DNA from: Polyangium sp. 6x1 | GTDB taxonomy: Bacteria; Myxococcota_A; Polyangia; Polyangiales; Polyangiaceae | Length of the DNA: 58,748 bases | Assembly: GCF_029946515.1 (NCBI RefSeq) | Contig: NZ_JARZHH010000069.1 | Coordinates: 1 to 58,748, forward strand | Reading direction: 5' to 3' | Part shown: positions 9,281-16,992 of the stretch, in pieces | Layout: each line of letters opens with the position of its first letter | How positions within the stretch are numbered: position 1 is the stretch's first letter | Notes under the pieces: generated by a model | What the model was told of the DNA's origin: nothing | The model's database searches: none | The model's input: only the letters and a program-made list of their open reading frames with translations | Position numbers and translations under genes: made by a program

Positions 9281-9351
9281 AGGATGGTCATCGGAGATTC
9301 CAGGTCCCCTGGGATCTGCTATGCGCAGAGGATGGTCATCGCGGATTCCAG
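9281..9351. repeat. Pair of 23-bp direct repeats
   Basis: Copies at 9281-9303 (aggatggtcatcggagattc+cag) and 9329-9351 differ at one base and are spaced 48 bp start to start. A degenerate third copy (aaggatgggcatccgg) precedes them at 9263. They lie in the intergenic region upstream of the cupredoxin gene. Confidence 0.75.
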
Positions 9352-9470
9352 CCACGTCGATGTCGTGCGCCCGTGAAGACGCGGATACGGAAAGGGTGAT
9401 AGGGTGCCGTCATAGGTGGATCCGGCCTCCGGGGGAGCCGGACCACGCGAGAAAGGTTGGTAGCTTGAAC

Positions 9471-10064
9471 ATGCGAACAATCGGAATGCTTTTGGTCGTG
9501 GGCGCGATGCTGGCAGCGGGCGCGGGCTGTGGGGACGATACCGGCACCGGCGGCTCCGGCGGAACGGCCGGCGCGGGCGGTGGCACGGGCGGCACGGGCG
9601 GCGCAGGCGGCGCAGGCGGTGGCATGGGTGGGACGGGCGGCGCCGGCGGCGGCATGGGAGGTATGGGCGGCGCCGGCGGCGCGGGCGGTATGGGCGGCGC
9701 GGGCGGTGGCGGCGGCGCGGGCGGCGGCGGCATGATGGCGGTCAACGGCTGCACGATGGATATGGCCGAGGATCACACGGCCGACGCGTCGACGACCGTG
9801 AAGACCATGGGCCTCGCCTATGCGCCGAAGTGCATTCGCGTGAAGGCGGGCTCGGACGTCGTGTTCGAGTCGAATTTCACGCTCCACCCGCTCGTGGGCG
9901 GCACGGTCGACGGGATCACGAAGACCGAGGACGCGGCCTCGCCGATCAAGAAGACGACGAGCGGAATGAGCGCGACGTTCAGCCTGCCGGACAAGGGCAC
10001 CTTCGGGTATTACTGTGACGTGCATGCCCTCGGCGGGATGACGGGGGCGATCTTCGTCGAGTGA
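9471..10064 (+). CDS. Cupredoxin (plastocyanin-like) lipoprotein on a Gly-rich stalk
   Basis: 197 residues. The lipoprotein signal ends GAGC, and a GGTGGAGG/GGMGG linker (about 25-90) acts as a stalk. The C-terminal domain is a cupredoxin with a complete type 1 copper set: His139 (LHPL), Cys182 and His185 (YYCDVH), and Met190 (GGM). This predicts a periplasmic or outer-membrane blue copper electron carrier. GGTAGCTT lies just before the ATG. The TGA overlaps the reading frame of the next small lipoprotein gene, so the two are probably co-transcribed and end at the terminator at 10394. Confidence 0.88.
   Translation: MRTIGMLLVVGAMLAAGAGCGDDTGTGGSGGTAGAGGGTGGTGGAGGAGGGMGGTGGAGGGMGGMGGAGGAGGMGGAGGGGGAGGGGMMAVNGCTMDMAEDHTADASTTVKTMGLAYAPKCIRVKAGSDVVFESNFTLHPLVGGTVDGITKTEDAASPIKKTTSGMSATFSLPDKGTFGYYCDVHALGGMTGAIFVE
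9541..9735 (+). repeat. Gly-rich linker-coding repeat in the cupredoxin gene
   Basis: Array of ggcggcgcaggcgg/ggcatgggcgg units encoding the stalk between the lipid anchor and the copper domain. Such arrays are prone to length changes by slippage. Confidence 0.8.
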
Positions 10065-10069
10065 CTCCC

Positions 10070-10375
10070 ATGCGAACCCTTGCCGTGGCTCTCGCGTGCG
10101 CAGCGCTCTCGGGCGCTGCGTTCGCGGCCTGCGGGGACGTGGAGGAGGAGAACATGCCCCCCGGGAGCAACACGACGGCCTCGTCGAGCAGCAGCAGCAG
10201 CACGGCCGGAGCCGGCGGTATGGGCGGCGCCGGGACGGGCGGTATGGGCGGCGCCGGCGGAATGGGCGGCGCTGGGGGAATGGGCGGCACCGGCGGCGCA
10301 GGCGGTATGGGCGGCGCTGGGGGAATGGGCGGCGCTGGCGGTATGGGCGGCGCTGGCGGATCGATGATGCCCTGA
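10070..10375 (+). CDS. Small lipoprotein consisting of a signal and a Gly-rich stalk only
   Basis: 101 residues from ATG 10070 (a GTG at 10061 overlapping the previous stop is an alternative). A lipoprotein signal (AAFAAC) is followed by a short acidic segment, an SSSSSS run, then only GGMGGAGG repeats up to SMMP and the stop. No globular domain follows. Either the protein is just a stalk, or a C-terminal domain was lost. It follows the cupredoxin gene by a few bases and is closed by a strong terminator, so it is a defined transcription unit end rather than an accident of frame. Confidence 0.65.
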   Translation: MRTLAVALACAALSGAAFAACGDVEEENMPPGSNTTASSSSSSSTAGAGGMGGAGTGGMGGAGGMGGAGGMGGTGGAGGMGGAGGMGGAGGMGGAGGSMMP

Positions 10376-10393
10376 TTTCGTCTGCTCGGGTGG

Positions 10394-10433
10394 GGGCCTC
10401 GCGAGGTGTTTGGCGCGAGGCCCACGCCTTTTT
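10394..10433 (+). terminator. Rho-independent terminator
   Basis: A perfect 10-bp stem (GGGCCTCGCG 10394-10403, CGCGAGGCCC 10414-10423) with a 10-nt loop is followed by acgccttttt. It ends the cupredoxin/stalk operon. Confidence 0.88.
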
Positions 10434-10469
10434 CGGATTCTGAACGAGCGACGAGGGCGCCGCGCGAGA

Positions 10470-11831
10470 TCAGGAGTCGTAGCCGTAATTGCCGTCGAGG
10501 ACGAGGACGACGCCGCTACCCGGGTAGTAGAGCACGACACGCGAGACGAAGTCGGTGCAGTTGTGGCACGACACCTGCTCGCTGTAGGACCACGCCTCGA
10601 TGTCGCCGCCGCCCGCGAAGGCGTCGATCGCGGCGAGCAGAGCGCTTCCGCCGGTCGATCCGAAGAAATTCGTCGCGGCGAGGCCGGCGCGATCGGTGAA
10701 CGTGCCGTATTCGGAGGCCGGCTGATTCTGATCGGTGGCGGCGATCTCGTCGATCACGCTCGCAATCGTGACCGGCGACGCCGGACACTCTGGCGTGTCG
10801 TAGGCGGCGATGGGCTGAATGTTGCGCCAGTTGTAGCCGCTCGATCCCTGGTTCCACGCCGCGCGCGCCGGCTCGAGCGAGGAAGCGTCGATCGAGGAGA
10901 GCGAGAGCGGCTCCTGCATCACGTCGCACGCGCTCGCATAGACACAGCGCTGCACCTGGCGGTAGGTGCCACACGCCGCAAAATCGGTCGTGCCCGCGGG
11001 CTGGCTGTGGTAACAAGCATAAACCGCGGGCTCACACGCGGGCGTCGGCCACACATTGTAGGGGTCGCCGGAGGTGAGGGCGAGGCCCGTCACGCGCGCG
11101 ACGAGGCGCGCCGACTTCTTCGCGACGGTGCCGTCGGGGCGCGTCGCGCTGAAGGAGAAGGACTGCGTGTGCGGATCGATGGCGTCGTGCAGATTCGCGT
11201 ACGACCAGTCGAGGCGGTAGCTGTCCGCGTCGATGGGGAAGACCGTCGGCGCGCCGTCGGGCGCCGTGACGGTGAGCGGATATCCGAGCACGTTCACGCC
11301 GCCGCGATAGACGATGTTATCGACGCCGTTGACGGCATAATAGGGCTGCACGGCCTCGTCGATCCAGAGGTCGCTCGCCCCGAGGAAATCGTAAAAACGC
11401 GCCGAGATCTCGACGCGGGCCGTGTACTGGTTCGGCGTGCCCGTGAAGGTGTTGATGGCGACGAAGAGCGGCAGGCCCGAGAGCAAGGAATTCAGCTCGT
11501 GGCCCTCGTGGATCACGACCTCGAGCCGGCGCTCGCTGATGATGTTCGCTTGCGCGAAGGCGTCATCGGGCACGAAGCTGAAGACGCTCTGCAGGTAACG
11601 GTTCGCGGTGCCGCGGAAGATGAGCGCGCGGACGCCGTCGCGCTCCTCGAACGTGCCGAGCGTCTCGAAGGAGAAGTCGAGGTCGCCCTCCGAGGCATAG
11701 ATCCGTGTCGCAGTGGCAGCGGAGGCGGCCGATTCCGTTTCTTCCGGCAGCGTAGAATCCTGCGCAGCGCAGGCGGGCACGGCGAGGGCGGCGAGGAGAC
11801 CGATTGCAAGGAAGCGCGATTTGTTCACCAT
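10470..11831 (-). CDS. Secreted protein of unknown function (probable lipoprotein)
   Basis: 453 residues starting MVNKSRF, with a signal ending VPAC (Cys21). No family is recognised. The central part contains several Cys (CEPAVYACYHSQ, CGTYRQVQRC, CDVMQEP), and the C-terminus carries CHNCTDFVSRVV followed by a hydrophobic strand and DGNYGYDS. The amino acid pattern, length and Shine-Dalgarno (GGAGATATCATG) support a real gene. The CHNC motif could bind a metal or form a redox pair, which is speculation. It points away from the terminated cupredoxin operon. Confidence 0.75.
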   Translation of the reverse strand: MVNKSRFLAIGLLAALAVPACAAQDSTLPEETESAASAATATRIYASEGDLDFSFETLGTFEERDGVRALIFRGTANRYLQSVFSFVPDDAFAQANIISERRLEVVIHEGHELNSLLSGLPLFVAINTFTGTPNQYTARVEISARFYDFLGASDLWIDEAVQPYYAVNGVDNIVYRGGVNVLGYPLTVTAPDGAPTVFPIDADSYRLDWSYANLHDAIDPHTQSFSFSATRPDGTVAKKSARLVARVTGLALTSGDPYNVWPTPACEPAVYACYHSQPAGTTDFAACGTYRQVQRCVYASACDVMQEPLSLSSIDASSLEPARAAWNQGSSGYNWRNIQPIAAYDTPECPASPVTIASVIDEIAATDQNQPASEYGTFTDRAGLAATNFFGSTGGSALLAAIDAFAGGGDIEAWSYSEQVSCHNCTDFVSRVVLYYPGSGVVLVLDGNYGYDS

Positions 11832-12300
11832 GATATCTCCAGCGAAGGTGGGGACCTTTTATTGCTCATGAACATCGGCGTGGCAAGGGCGCGGGGCGTA
11901 TTGACACACATTCGTGCGCGAGATGTCTTTTCGCCGTGCTCGTCGCGCGGTTCGCAGGCGGAAAGCTGCTTGGAAGGAGCCACCTGCCATGCCCAGCAGG
12001 CCACGGGCAACGAATGCCCGCCTTCACCTGGATCCAATGAAATGCCGACCTCGCTTGCGAGCGAATGGAATGGTTCCTACGCCGCCGAAATTCTCGCCCG
12101 CGAGCGCTGGGTTTCCCTCTCGCCGATCGACGCGCTCACGCTCGCCGTGGTCCTCCTTGCTGCGACGCCGCTCACGGCTTTCTTGCACGGCTGACGTGCC
12201 GGGGGCCTGATGACGGGACCTTCGGCCGCGGGTTCCGTGCGAGCAGGCTCGACGTCGGGGCGCAGGCGAGCGATCTTCGGCGCGGGAGGAGGCTACATCC
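11832..12300. other. 469-bp region without a supported gene
   Basis: Divergent intergenic region between the secreted protein (minus) and the Cys-rich lipoprotein (plus). It must hold both promoters. A 50-codon frame at 12042-12194 ends in a hydrophobic stretch but has no ribosome site. GGAGGAGG at about 12284 serves the gene at 12301. Confidence 0.6.
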
Positions 12301-13671
12301 ATGATTCAGAACATCACGAAAAGCATCGCAACGGGCGCTCTCGCCGTTTTCATCGGGCTTTCAGTCCCGGCTTGTGACGACGAGGGCGGCGGCAAGACGA
12401 CAGAGGGCGGCGGCGGAAGCGGCGGAAGCGGCGGAAGCGGCGGCGCCGGGGGAAGTGGCGGCGCCGGCGGCGGATCGAGCCAAGGCGCGCAGTATGTCGA
12501 CGCCATCTGCGGCAAGCTCTTCGAGTGCTGCAACGCCCAGGACCTCGTGGCCCGCGTCGGCAATTCGGGGGTCGTCGACTACGCGGGCTGCCGGATCCTC
12601 TACCGCACGTTCTGGGACGGAGGCTACGAGCCCATGCTGAAGGAGTCGGAGGCGAGCGGGCGCATCGAATTCGACGACGCGGCGTTCACGGCGTGCCTCG
12701 ACACGCTGAAGGCGCAGACCTGCGGCGAATTCGCGACGAGCGGCTTTGCGAGCTGCAACGCGTTCATCATCGGCAAGGTCGACAAGGGCGGCGCATGCGA
12801 GGAGGACTTCGAATGCAAGTCCAAGGCGTGCGAGACCCCGAGCGGCGCCTCCGTGGGCACGTGCGTCGACGCCGTCGCCCCGGCGGCCGAGGGCGCGGCC
12901 TGCGCCGAGAACGACGATTGCGCGGAAGGCCTCTACTGCGATGGCCCCACCGACAAGTGCGTACAGAAAAAGGCCGACGGTCAGGCTTGTTCGAGCAACA
13001 ACGAATGCCTGAACACGACCTGCGTGGACGATGGGAGCGGAATGAAGAAGTGCGTCACGGTCTGCCAGGGCGGCGGCCCTGGGCCCGGGGCCACCGACGC
13101 GGCGCTCGAGAACGTGGGCGCGCCCATCGTCGCCGCGGAGTGCAAGAGGAGCTTCGAGTGCTGCACGGAGCAGGAGCGGACGGGCTTTCTGTACAACACC
13201 AAGTCCCAGTGTCTCCTCATCACGGGCGCCCTCCTCGGCATCACGCTCGTGGCGAGGCACAACGACGTCGCCGAGGGCCGGATCTCCGTCGACGCCGAGA
13301 AGCTCGCGTCCTGCGTGCAGGCGTACGGGGCGCTCTCGTGTGAAGCCTCGGCGGGCAATGATTTCGAATGCCCGGACGCGATCGTGGGTCTCGTCGCCGA
13401 CGGCCAGAGCTGTACGGACGAGACGCAATGCACGAGCGAGTACTGCAACGAGCCGCCGGGCTCGACCATGGGCACCTGCGCGACGCTCCCCGGCGTCGGC
13501 GCCCCCTGCACGGACACGTGCGCCGAGTCCTTTTATTGCGCTGCGGGCACCTGTGCGGCGCAGAAAGCGCTCGGCACGGCGTGCGCTACGAGCAAGGAAT
13601 GCCTCGAGGGCCGCTGCGTGGACGATGGCGCGGGCGCGCTCACCTGCACGCTGGTTTGTGACGGCATCTAG
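12301..13671 (+). CDS. Cys-rich lipoprotein with internally duplicated domain
   Basis: 456 residues. The lipoprotein signal ends VPAC and is followed by a GGSGGSGG linker. The remainder is a tandem duplication. Each half has a helical segment with a CxxLFECC / CKRSFECC motif, a C-x4-C pair, then Dickkopf-like Cys modules (GxxCxxxxxCxSxYCxxxxG, for example CTDETQCTSEYCN) ending in KKCVTVC or LTCTLVC. The Cys are probably all disulfide-bonded, so an extracellular binding role is likely. A strong Shine-Dalgarno precedes the ATG. It converges with the sensor gene at 13698. Confidence 0.82.
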   Translation: MIQNITKSIATGALAVFIGLSVPACDDEGGGKTTEGGGGSGGSGGSGGAGGSGGAGGGSSQGAQYVDAICGKLFECCNAQDLVARVGNSGVVDYAGCRILYRTFWDGGYEPMLKESEASGRIEFDDAAFTACLDTLKAQTCGEFATSGFASCNAFIIGKVDKGGACEEDFECKSKACETPSGASVGTCVDAVAPAAEGAACAENDDCAEGLYCDGPTDKCVQKKADGQACSSNNECLNTTCVDDGSGMKKCVTVCQGGGPGPGATDAALENVGAPIVAAECKRSFECCTEQERTGFLYNTKSQCLLITGALLGITLVARHNDVAEGRISVDAEKLASCVQAYGALSCEASAGNDFECPDAIVGLVADGQSCTDETQCTSEYCNEPPGSTMGTCATLPGVGAPCTDTCAESFYCAAGTCAAQKALGTACATSKECLEGRCVDDGAGALTCTLVCDGI

Positions 13672-13697
13672 AGCATTCGTTCGCCCGCCGCCGTGCT

Positions 13698-15128
13698 TCA
13701 GCCGATAGGCACCGCGAGCAGGACGACCTCCTTGCCCCGCACCTCGACCTTGTACCGCACGGGTTTTCCGTGCTTCTGCGCCATCTGCTTCTCGCTCGCC
13801 ACGATGCGCGCGACGAACGCGTCCCGCGTGATGTGATCGACCGGATCCCCAACGCTCTTCTTCGCGCGAATGTAATCGTCGAAGATGCGCTGGTGATACG
13901 CGGCCTCGGCCTCCGCCCCGAGCGCCGTCGCCTCGCCGCCCGACGCACGATTTTGCGCGAGCGACTCGTCGACCGCGAGCGCCTCCGGGAAATCCTTGCC
14001 CCGCGCCGCGTGGGCCGGCGGTGGCGCCCCGGTCTCCTCGTCCTCCTGCACGCCGAGGAGCTGGCTCAAAAGGCTGTTCAGCCGCGAGACGAGCCCGCCG
14101 AGCTCCGGATGCACGATCTGGAAACGAAGGTCCGTCCGCCCATTCATGATCGCGAGCAGCCCCTCCTCGATCTCCTCGACGGGCCGCGTGATGGATTGCC
14201 CGAGGAAATGGCCCGCGATGGCCACGAGCACGATGCCGACCGCCATCGCCCCCAGGAATGGGAACAAAAGGATCGTCGTCGCCGGCGTGTTCGCCCGCGT
14301 CGCCGCCACGAGCACCGCGCGCCGCCCGTCCCCATAGCCGCCGAGCGGACTCACCTTCACGGCGAAATCGGGCACGAGCGTCGCCACGTCGACCGCTTGC
14401 CCCGAAGCGAGCGCCTCGCTCACGCCTGTCTCCAGCTGCTTGTCGTCGACAATCGACCCGAGGTCCATCTTCGAGCGTGTGACGACGCGCAGGCCCTCCT
14501 GGGTCTTGACCTGGAGCCACAACGGCGCGCCGCTCGTCTGGGCCCCGACGCCGCCGATGAGGCCGTCGCTGAGCGCGATCCCCATCAAGAGCCCGCCGAG
14601 CACCTGCCCATTTTCGCCCCGGATGGGCGCCCAAGACACGAGCATTTGCTCGTTCCGGGACGGCGTCACCCACACGTCCGAGCCCGCACGCCCCTCCGCG
14701 AGCCCGGCCCGGAGCGCTGGGTAAATCCCGCCCAGATCATCGCCCCGCAAGAACGGCGAGCCGTCCCGGCCGAGCGCCGTACCTTTCGCGTCCACGATCG
14801 CCACCAGCGAGGGCGCGAGCCCAGCCATCGCGGGCGTTTTGCCGGTGGCGCTCTTGATACCGTTCGCCACACTGGTGGCGCCGTCGCTCCTGGCCTGGCC
14901 CGTGCCTGCGCTGAAGGGTTCACGCACCTTCGGATCCGCGGCCTGGGACGCGAGCCACCGCTCGACCTCCCCGGCCTGGACACGAAGAACCGCCTCGGCG
15001 GCGACCAGCGCTCGGGCCGCGTCGGTCCGGGGCGACCCCGGGTTCAGGGAGGCCCGGGTCAAGGCAAACGCGAGCACCCCCACCACCAGCACGACCACCG
15101 TGAAAACGGCAATGATTTTTGCGCGCAT
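13698..15128 (-). CDS. MXAN_5187-like membrane sensor protein with HAMP-like linker
   Basis: 476 residues. An N-terminal membrane helix (about 5-24) is followed by a periplasmic sensor-like domain of about 250 residues (VAIVDAKGTALGRDG, resembling dCache/sensor folds). A second helix (LFPFLGAMAVGIVLVAIAGHF) leads to a HAMP-like segment (QSITRPVEEIEEGL), and then a cytoplasmic C-terminal domain containing FDDYIRAKKSVGDPVDHITRDAF and VRYKVEVRGKEVVL. That C-terminal region resembles the one named after Myxococcus MXAN_5187. There is no kinase or cyclase domain, so the output is unknown. It is divergent from the deacetylase gene. Confidence 0.82.
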   Translation of the reverse strand: MRAKIIAVFTVVVLVVGVLAFALTRASLNPGSPRTDAARALVAAEAVLRVQAGEVERWLASQAADPKVREPFSAGTGQARSDGATSVANGIKSATGKTPAMAGLAPSLVAIVDAKGTALGRDGSPFLRGDDLGGIYPALRAGLAEGRAGSDVWVTPSRNEQMLVSWAPIRGENGQVLGGLLMGIALSDGLIGGVGAQTSGAPLWLQVKTQEGLRVVTRSKMDLGSIVDDKQLETGVSEALASGQAVDVATLVPDFAVKVSPLGGYGDGRRAVLVAATRANTPATTILLFPFLGAMAVGIVLVAIAGHFLGQSITRPVEEIEEGLLAIMNGRTDLRFQIVHPELGGLVSRLNSLLSQLLGVQEDEETGAPPPAHAARGKDFPEALAVDESLAQNRASGGEATALGAEAEAAYHQRIFDDYIRAKKSVGDPVDHITRDAFVARIVASEKQMAQKHGKPVRYKVEVRGKEVVLLAVPIG

Positions 15129-15213
15129 GAGAGGCCGCCCTCCTTTGCGGGCGACGGGCTGAGGAAGTTACCATCCGCCCGGGCGAGTCCTCAACCGTCC
15201 CCGCCGGAGTGCC

Positions 15214-16296
15214 ATGATCGCAACGAACCCCGCCTCGCAGATCCTCGTCGTCGGTGACGCGCTCTTCGACGACCACCGCTCGCGCGGCTACCACCCCGAG
15301 CGGCCCGAGCGCCTGCATGCGGCGCGCGCGGCGCTCGATCGTTGTGCTCGTGAAGGCCTCGCCGCCGTGCCCGTCGCGTCGCGTGACGCCACGGAAGAGG
15401 AGCTCGCGCGCGTGCACGACGAGGCTTACCTCGCGAACCTCGCGAGCCTCGCGGGCCATCACGCCTCGCTCGATCCGGACACGTACCTCGCGCCCTCGTC
15501 CGTCGCCGCGGCGCGGCGCGCGGCGGGCGCCGGCATCGCGCTCGTCGACGCGTTGCTCGATCCGTCGAGCCAGAAGCCCGGCGAGGCGCGCGCGCCCGGC
15601 CTCGCGCTCCTGCGCCCGCCCGGCCACCACGCGACGCGCAGCCGCGGCATGGGCTTCTGCCTGTTGAACAACGTCGCGGTCGCGGCCGCGAGCGCGCTCG
15701 CGAAGGGCCTCGAGCGCGTGGCGATCCTCGACTGGGACGTGCACCACGGCAACGGCACGCAGGACATCTTCTGGACCGATCCGCGCGTGCTCTACATCTC
15801 GCTGCACCAGTACCCGTACTACCCGGGCACGGGCGGCGTGCGCGAGAAGGGCGGCGGCGACGCGGAGGGCTACACGGTGAACGTGCCGCTCTCGCAGGGC
15901 GCGGGGGATCGCGTCTACGCCGACGCGTTCCGGCAGATCGTCGATCCGGTGCTCGAGGCGTTCGAGCCGGAGCTCATCCTCGTGTCGGCGGGCTTCGACG
16001 CGCACCAGCGCGATCCGCTGGCGGACATGTGCGTGTCGGATCAGGGCTACGCGGCGATGGCGGCGCTCGTCGGTCACGCGGCGCTGCGGAGCGCCGAGGG
16101 GCGGCTCGCGTTTTTCCTGGAGGGCGGCTACGACCTCTCGGCGCTGTCGAGCTCGCTCGCCGAGACGCTGCTCGGCGCGGCGAGCGCGGCCTCGGCCGAA
16201 CCGAGGTCGAGCAACGCGCCGCCCGCCTCCTTCCGGCACACGGGCGAGGTCACGCAAGCCCGGACGACGGCCGCCGAGCGCTGGCGAGGGATCTGA
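15214..16296 (+). CDS. Histone deacetylase-family Zn-dependent amidohydrolase
   Basis: 360 residues covering a complete arginase/deacetylase fold. The active-site pair His138-His139 lies in RPPGHHATRSRGMGF. The Zn ligands are Asp175 and His177 (DWDVHHGNGT) and Asp262 (SAGFDAH). The catalytic Tyr is in EGGYDL. Bacterial members deacetylate acetyl-lysine, acetylpolyamines or acetoin-related substrates, and the substrate cannot be read from sequence. GGAG sits 6 nt before the ATG. The gene is divergent from 15128, and tRNA-His follows on the same strand from its own promoter. Confidence 0.92.
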   Translation: MIATNPASQILVVGDALFDDHRSRGYHPERPERLHAARAALDRCAREGLAAVPVASRDATEEELARVHDEAYLANLASLAGHHASLDPDTYLAPSSVAAARRAAGAGIALVDALLDPSSQKPGEARAPGLALLRPPGHHATRSRGMGFCLLNNVAVAAASALAKGLERVAILDWDVHHGNGTQDIFWTDPRVLYISLHQYPYYPGTGGVREKGGGDAEGYTVNVPLSQGAGDRVYADAFRQIVDPVLEAFEPELILVSAGFDAHQRDPLADMCVSDQGYAAMAALVGHAALRSAEGRLAFFLEGGYDLSALSSSLAETLLGAASAASAEPRSSNAPPASFRHTGEVTQARTTAAERWRGI

Positions 16297-16306
16297 AACG
16301 AAGTCG

Positions 16307-16334
16307 TTGCACACTACGGCGAACCGTGTATAGT
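16307..16334 (+). promoter_or_regulatory. Sigma-70-type promoter of tRNA-His
   Basis: TTGCAC (16307-16312), 16-nt spacer, TATAGT (16329-16334), 35 nt upstream of the tRNA. It is the clearest housekeeping-type promoter in the window. Confidence 0.75.
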
Positions 16335-16369
16335 GCGCGCCCGGTGTTGCCCCTCAGGGGTCGTACCAC

Positions 16370-16446
16370 GGTGGGTATAGCTCAGTTGGTAGAGCGCTGG
16401 TTTGTGGTACCAGCTGTCGCGGGTTCGAGCCCCGTTACTCACCCCA
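16370..16446 (+). tRNA. tRNA-His(GTG), CCA encoded
   Basis: Acceptor GTGGGTA (16371-16377) pairs with TACTCAC. The extra G at position -1 (16370) pairs with discriminator C73 (16443), the identity element of tRNA-His. The anticodon arm is CTGGT-TTGTGGT-ACCAG with anticodon GTG. The T-loop TTCGAGC is normal, and CCA is encoded at 16444-16446. The last 8 nt overlap the stop end of the convergent thioesterase gene. Confidence 0.97.
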
Positions 16447-16960
16447 GTTTTCGCTGAACATCACGGCGCTTGCGCCGCGCGAGACGCTGATTCCTTCGCT
16501 CGTTCGCCTCTGCGGCGAGCGCCCTGTCCTCCTCGGTCTCGCAGACGAGCGACGGGACGGCCGCGGGCTTCAGCGCGCCGTCGACCTCCTGCATCGCCAC
16601 GAAGGTCACGAACGCGTGCGCGCAGCGCCAGCGCTTGCCCGAGGGCGCGTCCTCGCCCTCGACGTCGACGAGGATCTCGACCGACGTGCGAAACGCCGCC
16701 GTCACGCGCGCGCGGAGCAGCACGACCTGCCCGACCTTGATGGGCGCCTCGAACGACACGTCGTCGAACTCCGCCGTCACCGCGAGCCTGCCTGCGTGAC
16801 GCTGCGCGCAGATCGCCGCGCAGAGATCGATCCACGCGAGGATCTGCCCGCCGAACACGTTCCCGAGCGCGTTCGCGTGCGTCGGGAGCACGTACTCGGT
16901 CATCGTCGTGATCGAGTCGCTGACGTTGCGTGGGGAAAGCGAGGCGGCGTCGGTGGACAT
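16439..16960 (-). CDS. Acyl-CoA thioesterase, hotdog fold (YciA/BFIT type)
   Basis: 173 residues from ATG 16960. The hotdog helix and active-site region THANALGNVFGGQILAWID is characteristic of the YciA/BFIT acyl-CoA thioesterase family; it is followed by the beta strands (AEFDDVSFEAPIKVGQ) and a basic C-terminal tail (ERRNQRLARRKRRD). Members hydrolyse acyl-CoA to free acid and CoA in the cytoplasm. The TGA lies inside the 3' end of the oppositely oriented tRNA-His gene, so the two transcripts are antisense at their ends. Confidence 0.9.
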   Translation of the reverse strand: MSTDAASLSPRNVSDSITTMTEYVLPTHANALGNVFGGQILAWIDLCAAICAQRHAGRLAVTAEFDDVSFEAPIKVGQVVLLRARVTAAFRTSVEILVDVEGEDAPSGKRWRCAHAFVTFVAMQEVDGALKPAAVPSLVCETEEDRALAAEANERRNQRLARRKRRDVQRKLG

Positions 16961-16992
16961 GGATGCCGGGTAGCACGGAGCCGAGGCTCCCG

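Noticed and set aside
10061-10069. GTG start overlapping the cupredoxin stop for the stalk lipoprotein
   Set aside because: The ATG at 10070 gives a more typical signal peptide. The GTG adds only three residues and cannot be excluded.
9541-10365. Regular GC-rich repeats considered as a CRISPR-like or satellite array
   Set aside because: Units are in frame, encode Gly-rich stalks and have no unique spacers.
12042-12194. 50-residue frame ending in a hydrophobic helix
   Set aside because: No ribosome binding site, no similarity recognised, and the preceding in-frame sequence is noise. Not enough to call a small membrane protein.
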